Source: Bradyrhizobium sp. AZCC 2176 (lineage in GTDB: Bacteria; Pseudomonadota; Alphaproteobacteria; Rhizobiales; Xanthobacteraceae). Taken from it: a DNA stretch of 64,000 nucleotides. Below are positions 52,593 through 61,387 of the stretch, one piece after another. The stretch lies in contig NZ_JAZHRX010000001.1 of NCBI RefSeq assembly GCF_036924645.1, positions 6,165,501-6,229,500 of the forward strand. The letters run 5' to 3'. The notes under the pieces were generated by a model. That model made no database searches. It saw only the letters and a program-made list of their open reading frames with translations, and was not told the origin of the DNA. Each line of letters opens with the position of its first letter. Positions within the stretch are counted from its first letter, which is position 1. A program made the translations under genes and the position numbers.

Positions 52593-53304
52593 TGTCCACA
52601 CGGACTGCGAACTGATTTGCTTCGTGCGCAAGCGTAAATACATGTAGCGGCCTGCGACAAGCTGGCACGACGGGCAAATCACCAAAAATCTGTCCAGCCC
52701 TCCCAGCAAAAATATTCTGCTTTCGTTCTCACCCAAATCAGCTCCATAACTCCGCCCGTCTCACGGCAGATGAGGGGCGTTGGCCATCGTCACGAACGCG
52801 CGGTGAGATGCGATGGACGCTGATGGCGCGCTAGACGTACGCGCCGGACGCGTACGGCGAAGTCGTGTGGTTCGGGCGCCGCGGTGCTGGCGCTAAGTTG
52901 CGTGAAACTGTTTGCGCAGCGACGGAGGCAACAGAGCCGTTCTCCGGGAAGAGCACGAAGTAAGCCGTAAAGCCATTGCGCAGGGAAGGCCGGAATGCTC
53001 CCGCTGCCCTGTATGCTCGTGTGCAGTTTTGTTTGCGCAAATCGCACGCGAGACCGCGGGTGCAGCAAGCACCCGGTCTTCCCTGCGCCCTCTGAACGAG
53101 AGGGTACAGTTCAAGTGCAAACCTCGGGCGCGACGCGCCGCGAGATCATAACGTCATATTCAGTTGTCATCGTCCGCCTTGTGCGCAATTGCGCACTGGG
53201 GCGGACGATCCGGTATTCCAGAGACGCCAGTGATTGAACCAAGAAGTCGCGGCGTACTGGATGCCCGCCTTCGCGGGCATGACGAGCCCGTGCAATTTTC
53301 GGCG
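52593..53304. other. Repeat-rich intergenic region without a gene
   Basis: About 700 bases with no convincing gene. Reading frames on both strands overlap and look spurious. GCCCGCCTTCGCGGGC at 53262-53277 is a palindrome known from dispersed Bradyrhizobium repeats, followed by GCGTCATTGCGAGGAGCGAA. GACCGCGGGTGCAGCAAGCA around 53052 also resembles a repeat. Several short hairpins. Confidence 0.5.
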
Positions 53305-54066
53305 TCATTGCGAGGAGCGAAGCGCCGCCCTGCTCAGCCAATCGTCGAAACGCGTCGGCATGATCCGCGCGCCAGCGTCCGGCACCAGCGTGCGCAACGC
53401 GAGCGGCGCACCGAAATACGGCACGTCAGCGCCCGACACGATCTTGCTGCTGTCGCCCTGCTTGCGCAGCCAGCGGCCGACGAAATCCGCAAGCGTCGCC
53501 GGTTCCGGACCTGCGACCTCGCGTATGCCGTTGGCGGGATCCCCGAGGGTCACGTCGGCGAGCGCGACGGCGACCTCGTCGGAAAGCAACGGCTGCATCA
53601 ACTGGCTGGAGACGTGGACCGCGCCATCCCTGCGCCCGGAATCTGCGATCGCGCCGACGAATTCGAAGAACTGGGTAGCGCGCAGGATCGTGTAGGCCAG
53701 GCCGGATTTCGCGATCAGCCGCTCCTGTGCCAGCTTGGCACGGAAGTAGCCGCTGCTCTCGAGCCGGTCGGTGCCGACGATCGACAGCGCAACGCAATGC
53801 CGTACGCCGCCCTGCTTCGCGGCCGCGATCAGGTTGCGCGTCCCCATCTCGAAGAAGTGCAGTACCGCCTTGTCCTCGAACGAGGGCGAATTCGACACAT
53901 CAACGACAATGTCGGCGCCTGCAAGCGCTACTTGCAGGCCCTCTCCGGTCACAGCGTTGACGCCCCTGCTCGGCGACGCCTGCAGCACCTCATGGCCGCG
54001 CGACCGGAGCAGAGATGCCAATTTCGAGCCGATAAGGCCTGTTCCACCGATGACAACGATCTTCAT
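53305..54066 (-). CDS. NmrA-like / atypical SDR NAD(P)-binding protein
   Basis: 253 residues from ATG MKIVVIGGTGLIGSKLASLL, with a strong GGAG site. Atypical-SDR features: N-terminal GGTGLIGSKL, GADIVVDVSN, HCVALSIVGTDRLESSGYFR, then RATQFFEFVG. No catalytic YxxxK is clear, so it may act as a regulator or isomerase. The frame upstream is rejected. Confidence 0.82.
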   Translation of the reverse strand: MKIVVIGGTGLIGSKLASLLRSRGHEVLQASPSRGVNAVTGEGLQVALAGADIVVDVSNSPSFEDKAVLHFFEMGTRNLIAAAKQGGVRHCVALSIVGTDRLESSGYFRAKLAQERLIAKSGLAYTILRATQFFEFVGAIADSGRRDGAVHVSSQLMQPLLSDEVAVALADVTLGDPANGIREVAGPEPATLADFVGRWLRKQGDSSKIVSGADVPYFGAPLALRTLVPDAGARIMPTRFDDWLSRAALRSSQ

Positions 54067-54227
54067 TTTCCTCGCTCCTCTCTCGAAAGCCGCGGCAACC
54101 CGCACTGCATCAAGACGACTGTGCAAGGCGCCGGCGTGACACGCCACCACTGTAAACTCTGGATTAAGTTGCACCACCTATACTGGTGGCCTACATGCCC
54201 TGACCCGCGCAAATGGCCTAAAATCCC

Positions 54228-56311
54228 ATGAAAATCGGCACCCTCCTGACCACTGCCATCGTCTCGCTTTCCGCCGTCGGCGGCGGGCTCGCCGTCTATG
54301 TGGCGGCTTCGAAATACCAGACCATGGACAAGGTTTCGGTCGCCCAGAGCCGGCTGGAGCTGGTGCGCGCGGTCGGCGATATCCCGCGCTACATGAATCC
54401 CGAGCGTGGCTTTGCCACCAACATCATGTTCGGACCTCCCGCCGTGGATCCGAAGCTGATCGCCGAACTCGACAAATATCGCAAGAACACCGATGGCGCG
54501 CGCGACACAAAATGAACCGGGTCAAAACGACTCTGCCCGGCGCGATCGACGACAGTGCCGCCGTCACCAGCAGCATCGATGCCCTGAACTCACAGTTCGC
54601 TGCGCTGCGCACGGCCATCGACAAGGCCCTCACCGGTCCGCCGGAAGCCCGCCGCGATGCGGCCAAGAAAATCGTCTCCGACAACTCGGTCTTCAACAAG
54701 GCTATCACCACGCTGCTCGACGAGCAGGTGCGCAAGATTGCGCTGCTCGACGGCACGGCCTACCGGCAGGCAAGCTACGCCAATATCGCCTGGACGCTAC
54801 GCGACGTCGGCGGTCTCAACTCCAGCCTGCACAAGAATCTCATCGGCGCCAACCGGGTAGCCACCGAAGCCGAGAAGATGGAGATCAGCCGCTCGCAGGG
54901 GCGAAACGATCAGATTCTGATGACGCTGCAGGAATTGCGCGGCAATCCCTCCACGCCGGCCAATGTGGTCACCGCGCTTGACAAGATGAACGCAGCCTAT
55001 GTCGATCGTTTCGGCAAAGAGCTGAAGCTCGTCAAGGATGGCGCCATCAGCGGCAAATATGAACACGATATGGAGACCTACTACGCAGAGACGCAACTCG
55101 GTCTTGCGTCCATCATTACGGTCCGCGACGCCTTTTACGATAACGCTGAACAGGTGCTCGGTGAAGCCTATTCCTCCGCGCGCTTCAGCTTCCTGATTGC
55201 GCTCGCAGGCCTGGCCGCGGTTGTCACCGCAAGCGGCGCGCTGATCGCGATGGTGCGCCGCCGGGTCTGCAAGCCGATCATCGACCTCACCGCCACCATG
55301 TCGCGGCTGGCCAGCGGCGACGTGTCCGGTGAAATCGCCGGCACCGGGCGCAGCGATGAGATTGGCGCGATGTCCGCTGCCGTTGGTATCTTCAAGGACA
55401 GCATGATCGAGGCCGAACGGCTCGCAGCCGAAAAGGCCGCCGAGAACGACGGCAAGATGCGCCGCGCCCAGGTGCTCGACGAGCTCACCCGCGTATTCGA
55501 AGCCAAGGTTACCGAACTCGTCGGCGGGCTGTCGTCGGCATCGTCAGTCATGGAAGACACCGCACAGTCGATGTCGTCGACCGCAACGCTTACCAATCGT
55601 CAGGCCGCCATCGTTGCCGCCGCTTCCGAACAAACCTCCGCCAACGTGCAGACGGTGGCGAGCGCCACCGAGGAACTGGCCTCCTCGATCTCGGAGATCG
55701 GCCGTCAGGTCGCGCAATCGACCGAAATCGCCGCCCGCGCAGTCGACAATGCGCGGCGCACCGGCGACACCGCCCGCTCGCTCGCCGACGGCGCGCAGAA
55801 GATCGGCGACGTCGTGACGCTGATCCAGAGCATTGCCGCGCAAACCAACCTTCTGGCGCTGAACGCGACCATCGAAGCCGCGCGCGCCGGCGATGCCGGC
55901 CGCGGCTTCGCCGTTGTCGCCTCTGAAGTCAAATCGCTGGCCGGCCAGACCGCAAAGGCGACCACTGAAATCTCCGAACAGATCGCCGCGATTCAGGCGG
56001 CGAGCGACCAGACCGTGACGGCGATCCAGAACGTCGCCAACGTGATCGGCGAGATCGACCAGATCGGCACCGCGATTGCGGCCGCGATCGAGGAACAGGG
56101 CTCCGCGACCAAGGAAATCTCCCGCAGCGTCCAGGAAGCCGCGCGCGGTACCCAGGAGGTCAATTCCAACATCACCGGCGTCCAGAAGGCCGCCGACGAC
56201 ACCGGCGCCGCCGCCAATCAGGTGCTCGGTGCGGCCGAGCAATTGTCCTCGCAGTCCAAGGATCTCGCCGGACAGGTCAACCGCTTCCTCTCGGAGGTGC
56301 GTGCGGCGTAG
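54228..56311 (+). pseudogene. Methyl-accepting chemotaxis protein, split by a frameshift
   Basis: 54228-54515 encodes an N-terminal membrane helix and the start of the sensor; 54512-56311 continues the sensor (four-helix bundle), second helix near 55180-55250, HAMP, and an MCP signalling domain (hairpin tip [40 protein letters not shown]). The frames overlap as ATGA at GACACAAAATGAAC, where adding one A to the A-run would join them into about 694 residues. Read-through loss, or termination-reinitiation coupling, or sequencing error are all possible. No chemotaxis operon nearby. Confidence 0.82.
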
Positions 56312-56405
56312 GCCTAACGGGCGAGTTCCGGACCGACAAGCCGCGCGCAAGTTGTAGCGCCATGCGTTTCGGCTTTCCCTGCCCTCCGCCGCAAATCGAA
56401 CAGAA

Positions 56406-57419
56406 ATGCTGCCTAGCGAATGCGCCTCCTACGCGGGGGCACACTTGAACAAGAAACTGAAATATGCCGCGGCGGCGATCGTCGTCTTCGCCGCAGCCGT
56501 CTACGTCAACAACACCAACCATCTCGCCGCGCATCGGGACGGCAAGCCCGTACTTCTCGCCCATCGCGGCATTGCCCAACGCTTCGACGAACGCGAGCTG
56601 AAGAACGACACCTGCACCGCGGCGCGGATGCTTCCGTCCAGTCACCAGTATCTGGAGAACACGATCGAATCGATGCGAGCCGGTTTTGCGGCGGGCGCCG
56701 ATATCGTCGAGTTCGACGTTCATCCCACCACCGACGGCGAATTCGCGGTGTTTCATGACTGGACGCTGGATTGCCGCACCGACGGCCACGGCGTCACGCG
56801 CGAACACTCCATGGCCTATTTGAAGAAGCTCGATATCGGCCATGGCTATACGGCTGACGGCGGCAAGACCTTTCCGTTTCGCGGCAAGGGCATCGGCCTG
56901 ATGCCAACGCTAGGCGAGGTGCTGGCAACCTTTCCGGAACAGCGGCTATTGATCAATGCAAAGAGCCGCGACCCCTCCGAGGGAGAGAAGCTCGCGGCCG
57001 CGCTGAACAAGCTTCCCGCCGAACGCCGGGCGCAGATCATGGTCTATGGCGGCGACGAGCCGGTCGAGACCGTGCGCCAGTATGCGCCCGGTGTCCGGAC
57101 GATCTCGCGCGGTGCGATCAAGAGCTGCCTCCTCGGCTACATCGGCTACGGCTGGAGCGGTGTGGTGCCGAAAGCCTGCCACAACGCGATGGTGATGCTG
57201 CCGATCAACGTCGCCCCGTGGATGTGGGGCTGGCCGGACCGCTTCCTCAACCGCATGAAGGCGGCCAACAGCGAGGTCTTCGTGCTCGGCCCCTACCGGG
57301 GCGGCGAGTTCTCGACCGGAATAGATACGCCTGAGCAGTTTGCGCGTTTGCCGCAAAACTATTCCGGCGGCATCTGGACCAATGAAATCGAGGCCATCGC
57401 CCCGCTAACGGGCAAGTAG
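56406..57419 (+). CDS. Membrane-anchored glycerophosphodiester phosphodiesterase-like protein
   Basis: 337 residues from ATG 56406; a TTG at 56445 (NKKLKYAAAA) is an alternative start. A signal anchor near residues 18-33, then GDPD-type features: LLAHRGIAQRFDE, ENTIESMRAGFAAGADIVEF, DVHPTTDGEFAVFHDWTLDC. The TIM-barrel HRG...E.D.H set is conserved. It should hydrolyse glycerophosphodiesters or a related phosphodiester, in the periplasm. Confidence 0.85.
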   Translation: MLPSECASYAGAHLNKKLKYAAAAIVVFAAAVYVNNTNHLAAHRDGKPVLLAHRGIAQRFDERELKNDTCTAARMLPSSHQYLENTIESMRAGFAAGADIVEFDVHPTTDGEFAVFHDWTLDCRTDGHGVTREHSMAYLKKLDIGHGYTADGGKTFPFRGKGIGLMPTLGEVLATFPEQRLLINAKSRDPSEGEKLAAALNKLPAERRAQIMVYGGDEPVETVRQYAPGVRTISRGAIKSCLLGYIGYGWSGVVPKACHNAMVMLPINVAPWMWGWPDRFLNRMKAANSEVFVLGPYRGGEFSTGIDTPEQFARLPQNYSGGIWTNEIEAIAPLTGK

Positions 57420-57430
57420 CCCATAGCCCG

Positions 57431-59053
57431 CTAGCTCCGTAACCCCGGCGCCTCGTGCCCGGTGCGCGCGACATATTCGGTGTAGCCGCCGCCAAATTGA
57501 TGAATGCCTTCGGGCGTCAGCTCCAGCACGCGGTTGGAGAGCGCCGCCAGGAAATGCCGGTCGTGGGAGACAAACAGCATGGTGCCCTCGAACTCGGAGA
57601 GCGCGTTGATCAGCATTTCCTTGGTCGCGAGATCCAGATGGTTGGTCGGCTCGTCCAGCACCAGGAAATTCGGCGGGTCGTAAAGCATTTTTGCCATCAC
57701 GAGACGCGCCTTCTCGCCGCCTGACAGCACCCGGCATTTTTTCTCGACATCGTCGCCCGAGAAGCCGAAGCAGCCCGCCAGCGCGCGGAGCGAGCCTTGG
57801 CCCGCTTGCGGGAAGGAATCCTCCAGCGACTGGAACACGGTGCGCTCGCCGTCGAGCAGATCCATGGCATGCTGGGCGAAGTAGCCCATCTTGACGCTGC
57901 CGCCGACGGCGACCGTGCCGTCGTCGGGTTCGGCTGAACCCGCCACCAGCTTCAACAGGGTCGACTTGCCGGCGCCGTTAACGCCCATCACGCACCACCG
58001 CTCCTTGCGGCGGATCATGAAGTCCAGTCCCTGATAGATGCTGCGGCTGCCATAGCCCTTGTGGACATTCTTCAGGCTGACGACGTCCTCGCCCGAGCGC
58101 GGCGCCGGCATGAATTCGAACGCCACCGTCTGGCGGCGCTTCGGCGGCTCGACGCGCTCGATCTTGTCGAGTTTCTTGACCCGGCTCTGCACCTGGGCTG
58201 CATGGGAAGCGCGCGCCTTGAAGCGTTCGATGAACTTGATTTCCTTGGCCAGCATCGCCTGCTGGCGCTCGAACTGAGCCTGCTGCTGTTTTTCGTTCAG
58301 CGCGCGCTGCTGCTCGTAGAACTCGTAATTACCGGAATAGGTCGAGAGCGTGCCGCCGTCGATCTCGACGACCTTGTTGATGATGCGGTTGATGAACTCG
58401 CGGTCATGCGAGGTCATCAACAGCGCGCCCTCGTACCCCTTCAGAAACTGCTCCAGCCAGATCAGGCTCTCCAGGTCGAGATGGTTGCTCGGCTCGTCCA
58501 GCAACATCACGTCGGGACGCATCAGGAGAATGCGCGCCAGCGCCACGCGCATCTTCCAGCCGCCCGAAAGCGCGCCGACGTCGCCCTCCATCATCTCCTG
58601 GCTGAAGCCCAAGCCCGCCAACGCCTCGCGCGCCCGGCCGTCGAGGGCATAGCCATCGAGCTCCTCAAAACGGTGCTGCACCTCGCCGTAGCGCACGATG
58701 ATCTCGTCCATGTCGTCGGCGCGATCGGGATCGGCCATCGCGGACTCGAGTTCCCGGAGCTCGTTCGCTACGGCGCTGACGGGCCCTGCGCCGTCCATCA
58801 CCTCTGCCACCGCGCTGCGGCCCGACATTTCACCGACGTCCTGGCTGAAGTATCCGATGGTAATGCCCCGATCGAGCGAGACCTGGCCCTCATCCGGCGG
58901 CTCCTGGCCCGAAATCATCCGGAAAAGCGTGGTCTTGCCCGCCCCGTTCGGGCCGACGAGGCCGATCTTCTCCCCCTTCTGGAGGGCCGCGGAGGCTTCG
59001 ATGAAGAGGATCTGGTGGCCGACTTGCTTGCTGACGTTATCGAGACGGATCAT
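57431..59053 (-). CDS. ABC-F family ATP-binding protein
   Basis: 540 residues from ATG MIRLDNVSKQVGHQILFIEA; upstream extension rejected. Two ATPase domains: first with GLVGPNGAGKTTLFRMISGQ, SGGWKMRVALARILLMRPDV and LLDEPSNHLDLESL; a charged linker (YEQQRALNEKQQQAQFERQQ); second with GVNGAGKSTLLKLVAGS, SGGEKARLVMAKMLYDPPN and LDEPTNHLD. No membrane segments. ABC-F proteins act on the ribosome E site in translation. Paralogue type not decided. Confidence 0.92.
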   Translation of the reverse strand: MIRLDNVSKQVGHQILFIEASAALQKGEKIGLVGPNGAGKTTLFRMISGQEPPDEGQVSLDRGITIGYFSQDVGEMSGRSAVAEVMDGAGPVSAVANELRELESAMADPDRADDMDEIIVRYGEVQHRFEELDGYALDGRAREALAGLGFSQEMMEGDVGALSGGWKMRVALARILLMRPDVMLLDEPSNHLDLESLIWLEQFLKGYEGALLMTSHDREFINRIINKVVEIDGGTLSTYSGNYEFYEQQRALNEKQQQAQFERQQAMLAKEIKFIERFKARASHAAQVQSRVKKLDKIERVEPPKRRQTVAFEFMPAPRSGEDVVSLKNVHKGYGSRSIYQGLDFMIRRKERWCVMGVNGAGKSTLLKLVAGSAEPDDGTVAVGGSVKMGYFAQHAMDLLDGERTVFQSLEDSFPQAGQGSLRALAGCFGFSGDDVEKKCRVLSGGEKARLVMAKMLYDPPNFLVLDEPTNHLDLATKEMLINALSEFEGTMLFVSHDRHFLAALSNRVLELTPEGIHQFGGGYTEYVARTGHEAPGLRS

Positions 59054-59234
59054 TGGGGCCTGAAAGGGAGGAAATCGCTGCGGCCCGCTGCTTAGGACAT
59101 CTGGCGCGCCGGTGGAAGCGGTTCCGAATAGCATCATTCGGAGTGATCACTCTACCCATGGGCGGGAGCTATTATGCCTGCAACCGCATGCCGCTCGGAT
59201 GCAGAATCGGTCGCGGCAAAACCTTTGAGCCTCG

Positions 59235-59259
59235 CGAACCGATCAGGGCAAGCCTCGTT
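59235..59259 (+). promoter_or_regulatory. EcfG-like promoter (one mismatch)
   Basis: CGAAC, 16 bases, CGTT at 59235-59259, one base off the GGAAC consensus. It lies 36 bases before the DUF2267 start. Confidence 0.55.
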
Positions 59260-59295
59260 ACTTCGTCATATCCAATTGAAGAACGGAGTAGTTCC

Positions 59296-59745
59296 ATGAG
59301 CGCAACAGGTCTCGAAGTGTTCGACAGAACCCTTCAAATCACCAACACCTGGTTGGACGAAATGATGGCGACGCTGCCGCGCGATCGCAAGCTGGCATGG
59401 CATGTATTGGGCGCAGTGCTGCGAACCATCCGTGACCGGGTTCCGGCCAATCTCGCCGCACATCTTGGCGCGCAGCTCCCGCTGTTGGTGCGCGGCACCT
59501 ACTATGACCAATGGCGGCCGAGTGAAACGCCGAAGGCATGGCGATCGGCAGACGAATTTCTCTCCATCGTTTCGGCAGAACTAAGTTCCGTGAAACCGAT
59601 CGGCGCTGATGACGCGGTGCGCGCGGTGTTTCGGGTTCTGAACCACCATGTCGATCCTCATCAGGTCGAGAAGGTCCGACACGCACTTCCCGAAGAGGTT
59701 CAGAAGTTGTGGCCCGCCGATAATCAGGTTTCCTCGGCTGCCTGA
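59296..59745 (+). CDS. DUF2267 domain-containing protein
   Basis: 149 residues from ATG MSATGLEVFDRTLQITNTWL; upstream open frame is rejected. DUF2267 features: WLDEMMATLPRDRKLAWHVL, IRDRVPANLAAHLGAQLPLL, RGTYYDQWRPSETP, then a helical C-terminal half. Family function unknown, often stress linked. It opens a run of five same-strand genes and has its own EcfG-like promoter. Confidence 0.88.
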   Translation: MSATGLEVFDRTLQITNTWLDEMMATLPRDRKLAWHVLGAVLRTIRDRVPANLAAHLGAQLPLLVRGTYYDQWRPSETPKAWRSADEFLSIVSAELSSVKPIGADDAVRAVFRVLNHHVDPHQVEKVRHALPEEVQKLWPADNQVSSAA

Positions 59746-59778
59746 TGCGGCATGTGATCGCGGTTCCGCTAATCGAGA

Positions 59779-59803
59779 AGAACTCTCGCGTTCAGCGGGC
59801 GTT
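59779..59803 (+). promoter_or_regulatory. EcfG-like promoter (one mismatch)
   Basis: AGAAC, 16 bases, CGTT at 59779-59803, one base off GGAAC. It lies 29 bases before the next start at 59833. Confidence 0.55.
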
Positions 59804-59832
59804 GTTTCTCGAAAGCGACAACGGAGACAGCC

Positions 59833-60015
59833 ATGACCAAGCCTCCACCCGTGCCGCCGGACAATCAAAGCCACAAGGGCACCGGTGATCCGAAAACCGG
59901 CAACGCTCATCAGGCCCAGAAGGGCCGCGGCCATATCGAAAATCCCCGAGAACAGGGACAGCCCGGCAATACCGCGCAGAACACCACGCATCAGGGCTAT
60001 CAGCAGGATCGCTAG
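59833..60015 (+). CDS. Small very hydrophilic disordered protein 1
   Basis: 60 residues, MTKPPPVPPDNQSHKGTGDP, rich in Gln, Asn, Gly, Pro and His, with no hydrophobic core. GGAG precedes the ATG. Composition is like hydrophilins (desiccation or salt-stress proteins). No named family. Confidence 0.7.
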   Translation: MTKPPPVPPDNQSHKGTGDPKTGNAHQAQKGRGHIENPREQGQPGNTAQNTTHQGYQQDR

Positions 60016-60030
60016 TCAGGAGCGAGCGCC

Positions 60031-60255
60031 ATGTCGACTTCAACAAAAACGCCGGCGAGCATTCGCCAAGGCGGCCCGGGCGCTTCCCACGAGAGCGCCT
60101 GGGAGCCCCTTCACGTCAGCAAACCGCCGGCCGATGATCCACAGCGCCGGCACAGCAAAGTGTCCGGCGGCGGCGGCGAGCACGATACCCATCATACGCA
60201 TCGCCCGGAACGAAAGGGCGGTGGCAGCCACCCAGGTTCGAAGAGCACGTCATGA
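60031..60255 (+). CDS. Small very hydrophilic disordered protein 2
   Basis: 74 residues, starting MSTSTKTPASIRQGGPGASH and ending in GGGGEHDTHHTHRPERKGGG plus GSKSTS. His, Gly, Ser and Arg-rich. AGGAG nine bases before the ATG. Its stop overlaps the next start by ATGA, so the two are co-translated. Confidence 0.65.
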   Translation: MSTSTKTPASIRQGGPGASHESAWEPLHVSKPPADDPQRRHSKVSGGGGEHDTHHTHRPERKGGGSHPGSKSTS

Positions 60256-60755
60256 GCACCAAGCATGTGAAACTGAACAGGCCGACCAACGCAGATCTCG
60301 CCCGCAACCCGCTGATTGGCGGATCGAAGGGCGTGACGATGGCGGGGGCTACGCCGGACGAGCTGGAGGAGTTCGAAGGCGCCAACACCTTCGAGGGCGA
60401 CATCGAGAACGACACCAATCCGCAGGGCGGCATCAACAAGGCAGAAGTTCGCGACCGACGCCGCGGACCGCCGCAAAACGATCGGGACAGCGGCCCGCGG
60501 AAAATGCCGCTGCAGGGAAGGAAGACCCATGAGCAGCAATTGCGTATCCTGGAAAGGAAGCCTGATGTTCCTGACGCGAGGCGGGAGGAGCAGATTGCGC
60601 GCACCCAGCGCGAAGGCGGTGCAAAAACCGCGAAGCGTGGCGGACGCCAATCGGAATTTCCGGTGAGTCGCGCCGGCCTCAACCAGGAAAGCCAGCACAA
60701 CAAGCACAATCATCCGGGGCAGTCGGGCCATAAGCCCCAAAAACCGCAGGGATAG
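60252..60755 (+). CDS. Hydrophilic disordered protein 3
   Basis: 167 residues, MSTKHVKLNRPTNADLARNP. Contains a short acidic helix (ATPDELEEFEGANTFEGDIE), then Arg/Gln/Asp/Pro-rich disordered sequence ending NKHNHPGQSGHKPQKPQ. Start overlaps the stop of protein 2. Family not recognised. Confidence 0.7.
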   Translation: MSTKHVKLNRPTNADLARNPLIGGSKGVTMAGATPDELEEFEGANTFEGDIENDTNPQGGINKAEVRDRRRGPPQNDRDSGPRKMPLQGRKTHEQQLRILERKPDVPDARREEQIARTQREGGAKTAKRGGRQSEFPVSRAGLNQESQHNKHNHPGQSGHKPQKPQG

Positions 60756-60760
60756 AGATC

Positions 60761-60982
60761 ATGACACGTGGAGCACACGGAGATGGCAGGCATCTGGGAC
60801 CGGGAGCCAAGGGCAAGGGCGCGGGCACCGGCGCGATGACCGACCTGCAGGACGAGTTGATTGGCGATAACGTGCTCTCCAACCGCGACAAGGCCGAGCA
60901 TTCGCGCGATCGGGGCCAGGACAGCAAATGGGCCCAAACCGAACAGTTGCATGATCACGCTGCCAACAAGGGCCGCGGATAG
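60761..60982 (+). CDS. Small hydrophilic disordered protein 4
   Basis: 73 residues, MTRGAHGDGRHLGPGAKGKG, then TDLQDELIGDNVLSNRDKAE and DSKWAQTEQLHDHAANKGRG. Begins five bases after protein 3 stops. Last gene of the DUF2267/hydrophilin run. Family not recognised. Confidence 0.65.
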   Translation: MTRGAHGDGRHLGPGAKGKGAGTGAMTDLQDELIGDNVLSNRDKAEHSRDRGQDSKWAQTEQLHDHAANKGRG

Positions 60983-61012
60983 GCGGGATGCCGTCGGCCC
61001 GGCAGGGCGGAG

Positions 61013-61387
61013 TTACAGGTGGATCACGCCGCGCCGCGCGGCGTGTGCCACAGCGTCGGTACGGCCGGTGGCGTCGAGTTTATCGAGCAATGATCCGACG
61101 TGGAATTTGGCCGTGTGAACGGATATTCCAAGCTGTCTCGCAATAGCCTTGTTCGATGCGCCTTCGGCCATCAGCACAAGCACGTCGCGTTCGCGCGGCG
61201 TAAGCTCGATGTCGGCGGGTTCGAGCGCGTGCGCTTCACGTGACACGAGCACGACCGCGGCAGCCTCCCCCGGTGTCGCCAGGCGGATACCGGCAACGCC
61301 ACCGAGCAGCGACGCAAGCCGGTCCGCCAGCGCGGGATCGGAAATCTCGATGGCGACCACAACAACCGGCGAAATTTCCTCGCTCAC
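61013..61387 (-). CDS. LuxR-type helix-turn-helix regulator with short N-terminal domain
   Basis: 124 residues from GTG at 61387; GTGA overlaps the stop of the upstream HtrA-like gene. Residues 1-55 look like a short truncated receiver without the phosphorylation site. Residues 60-124 are a LuxR/GerE helix-turn-helix: LTPRERDVLVLMAEGASNKA, then LGISVHTAKFHVGSLLDKLD. Translational coupling to the protease-like protein suggests joint action, perhaps signal-free constitutive binding or membrane-stress control. Confidence 0.85.
   Translation of the reverse strand: MSEEISPVVVVAIEISDPALADRLASLLGGVAGIRLATPGEAAAVVLVSREAHALEPADIELTPRERDVLVLMAEGASNKAIARQLGISVHTAKFHVGSLLDKLDATGRTDAVAHAARRGVIHL

Noticed and set aside
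53164..54231. A 355-residue plus-strand frame
   Set aside because: Antisense to the NmrA-like gene and begins in repeats.
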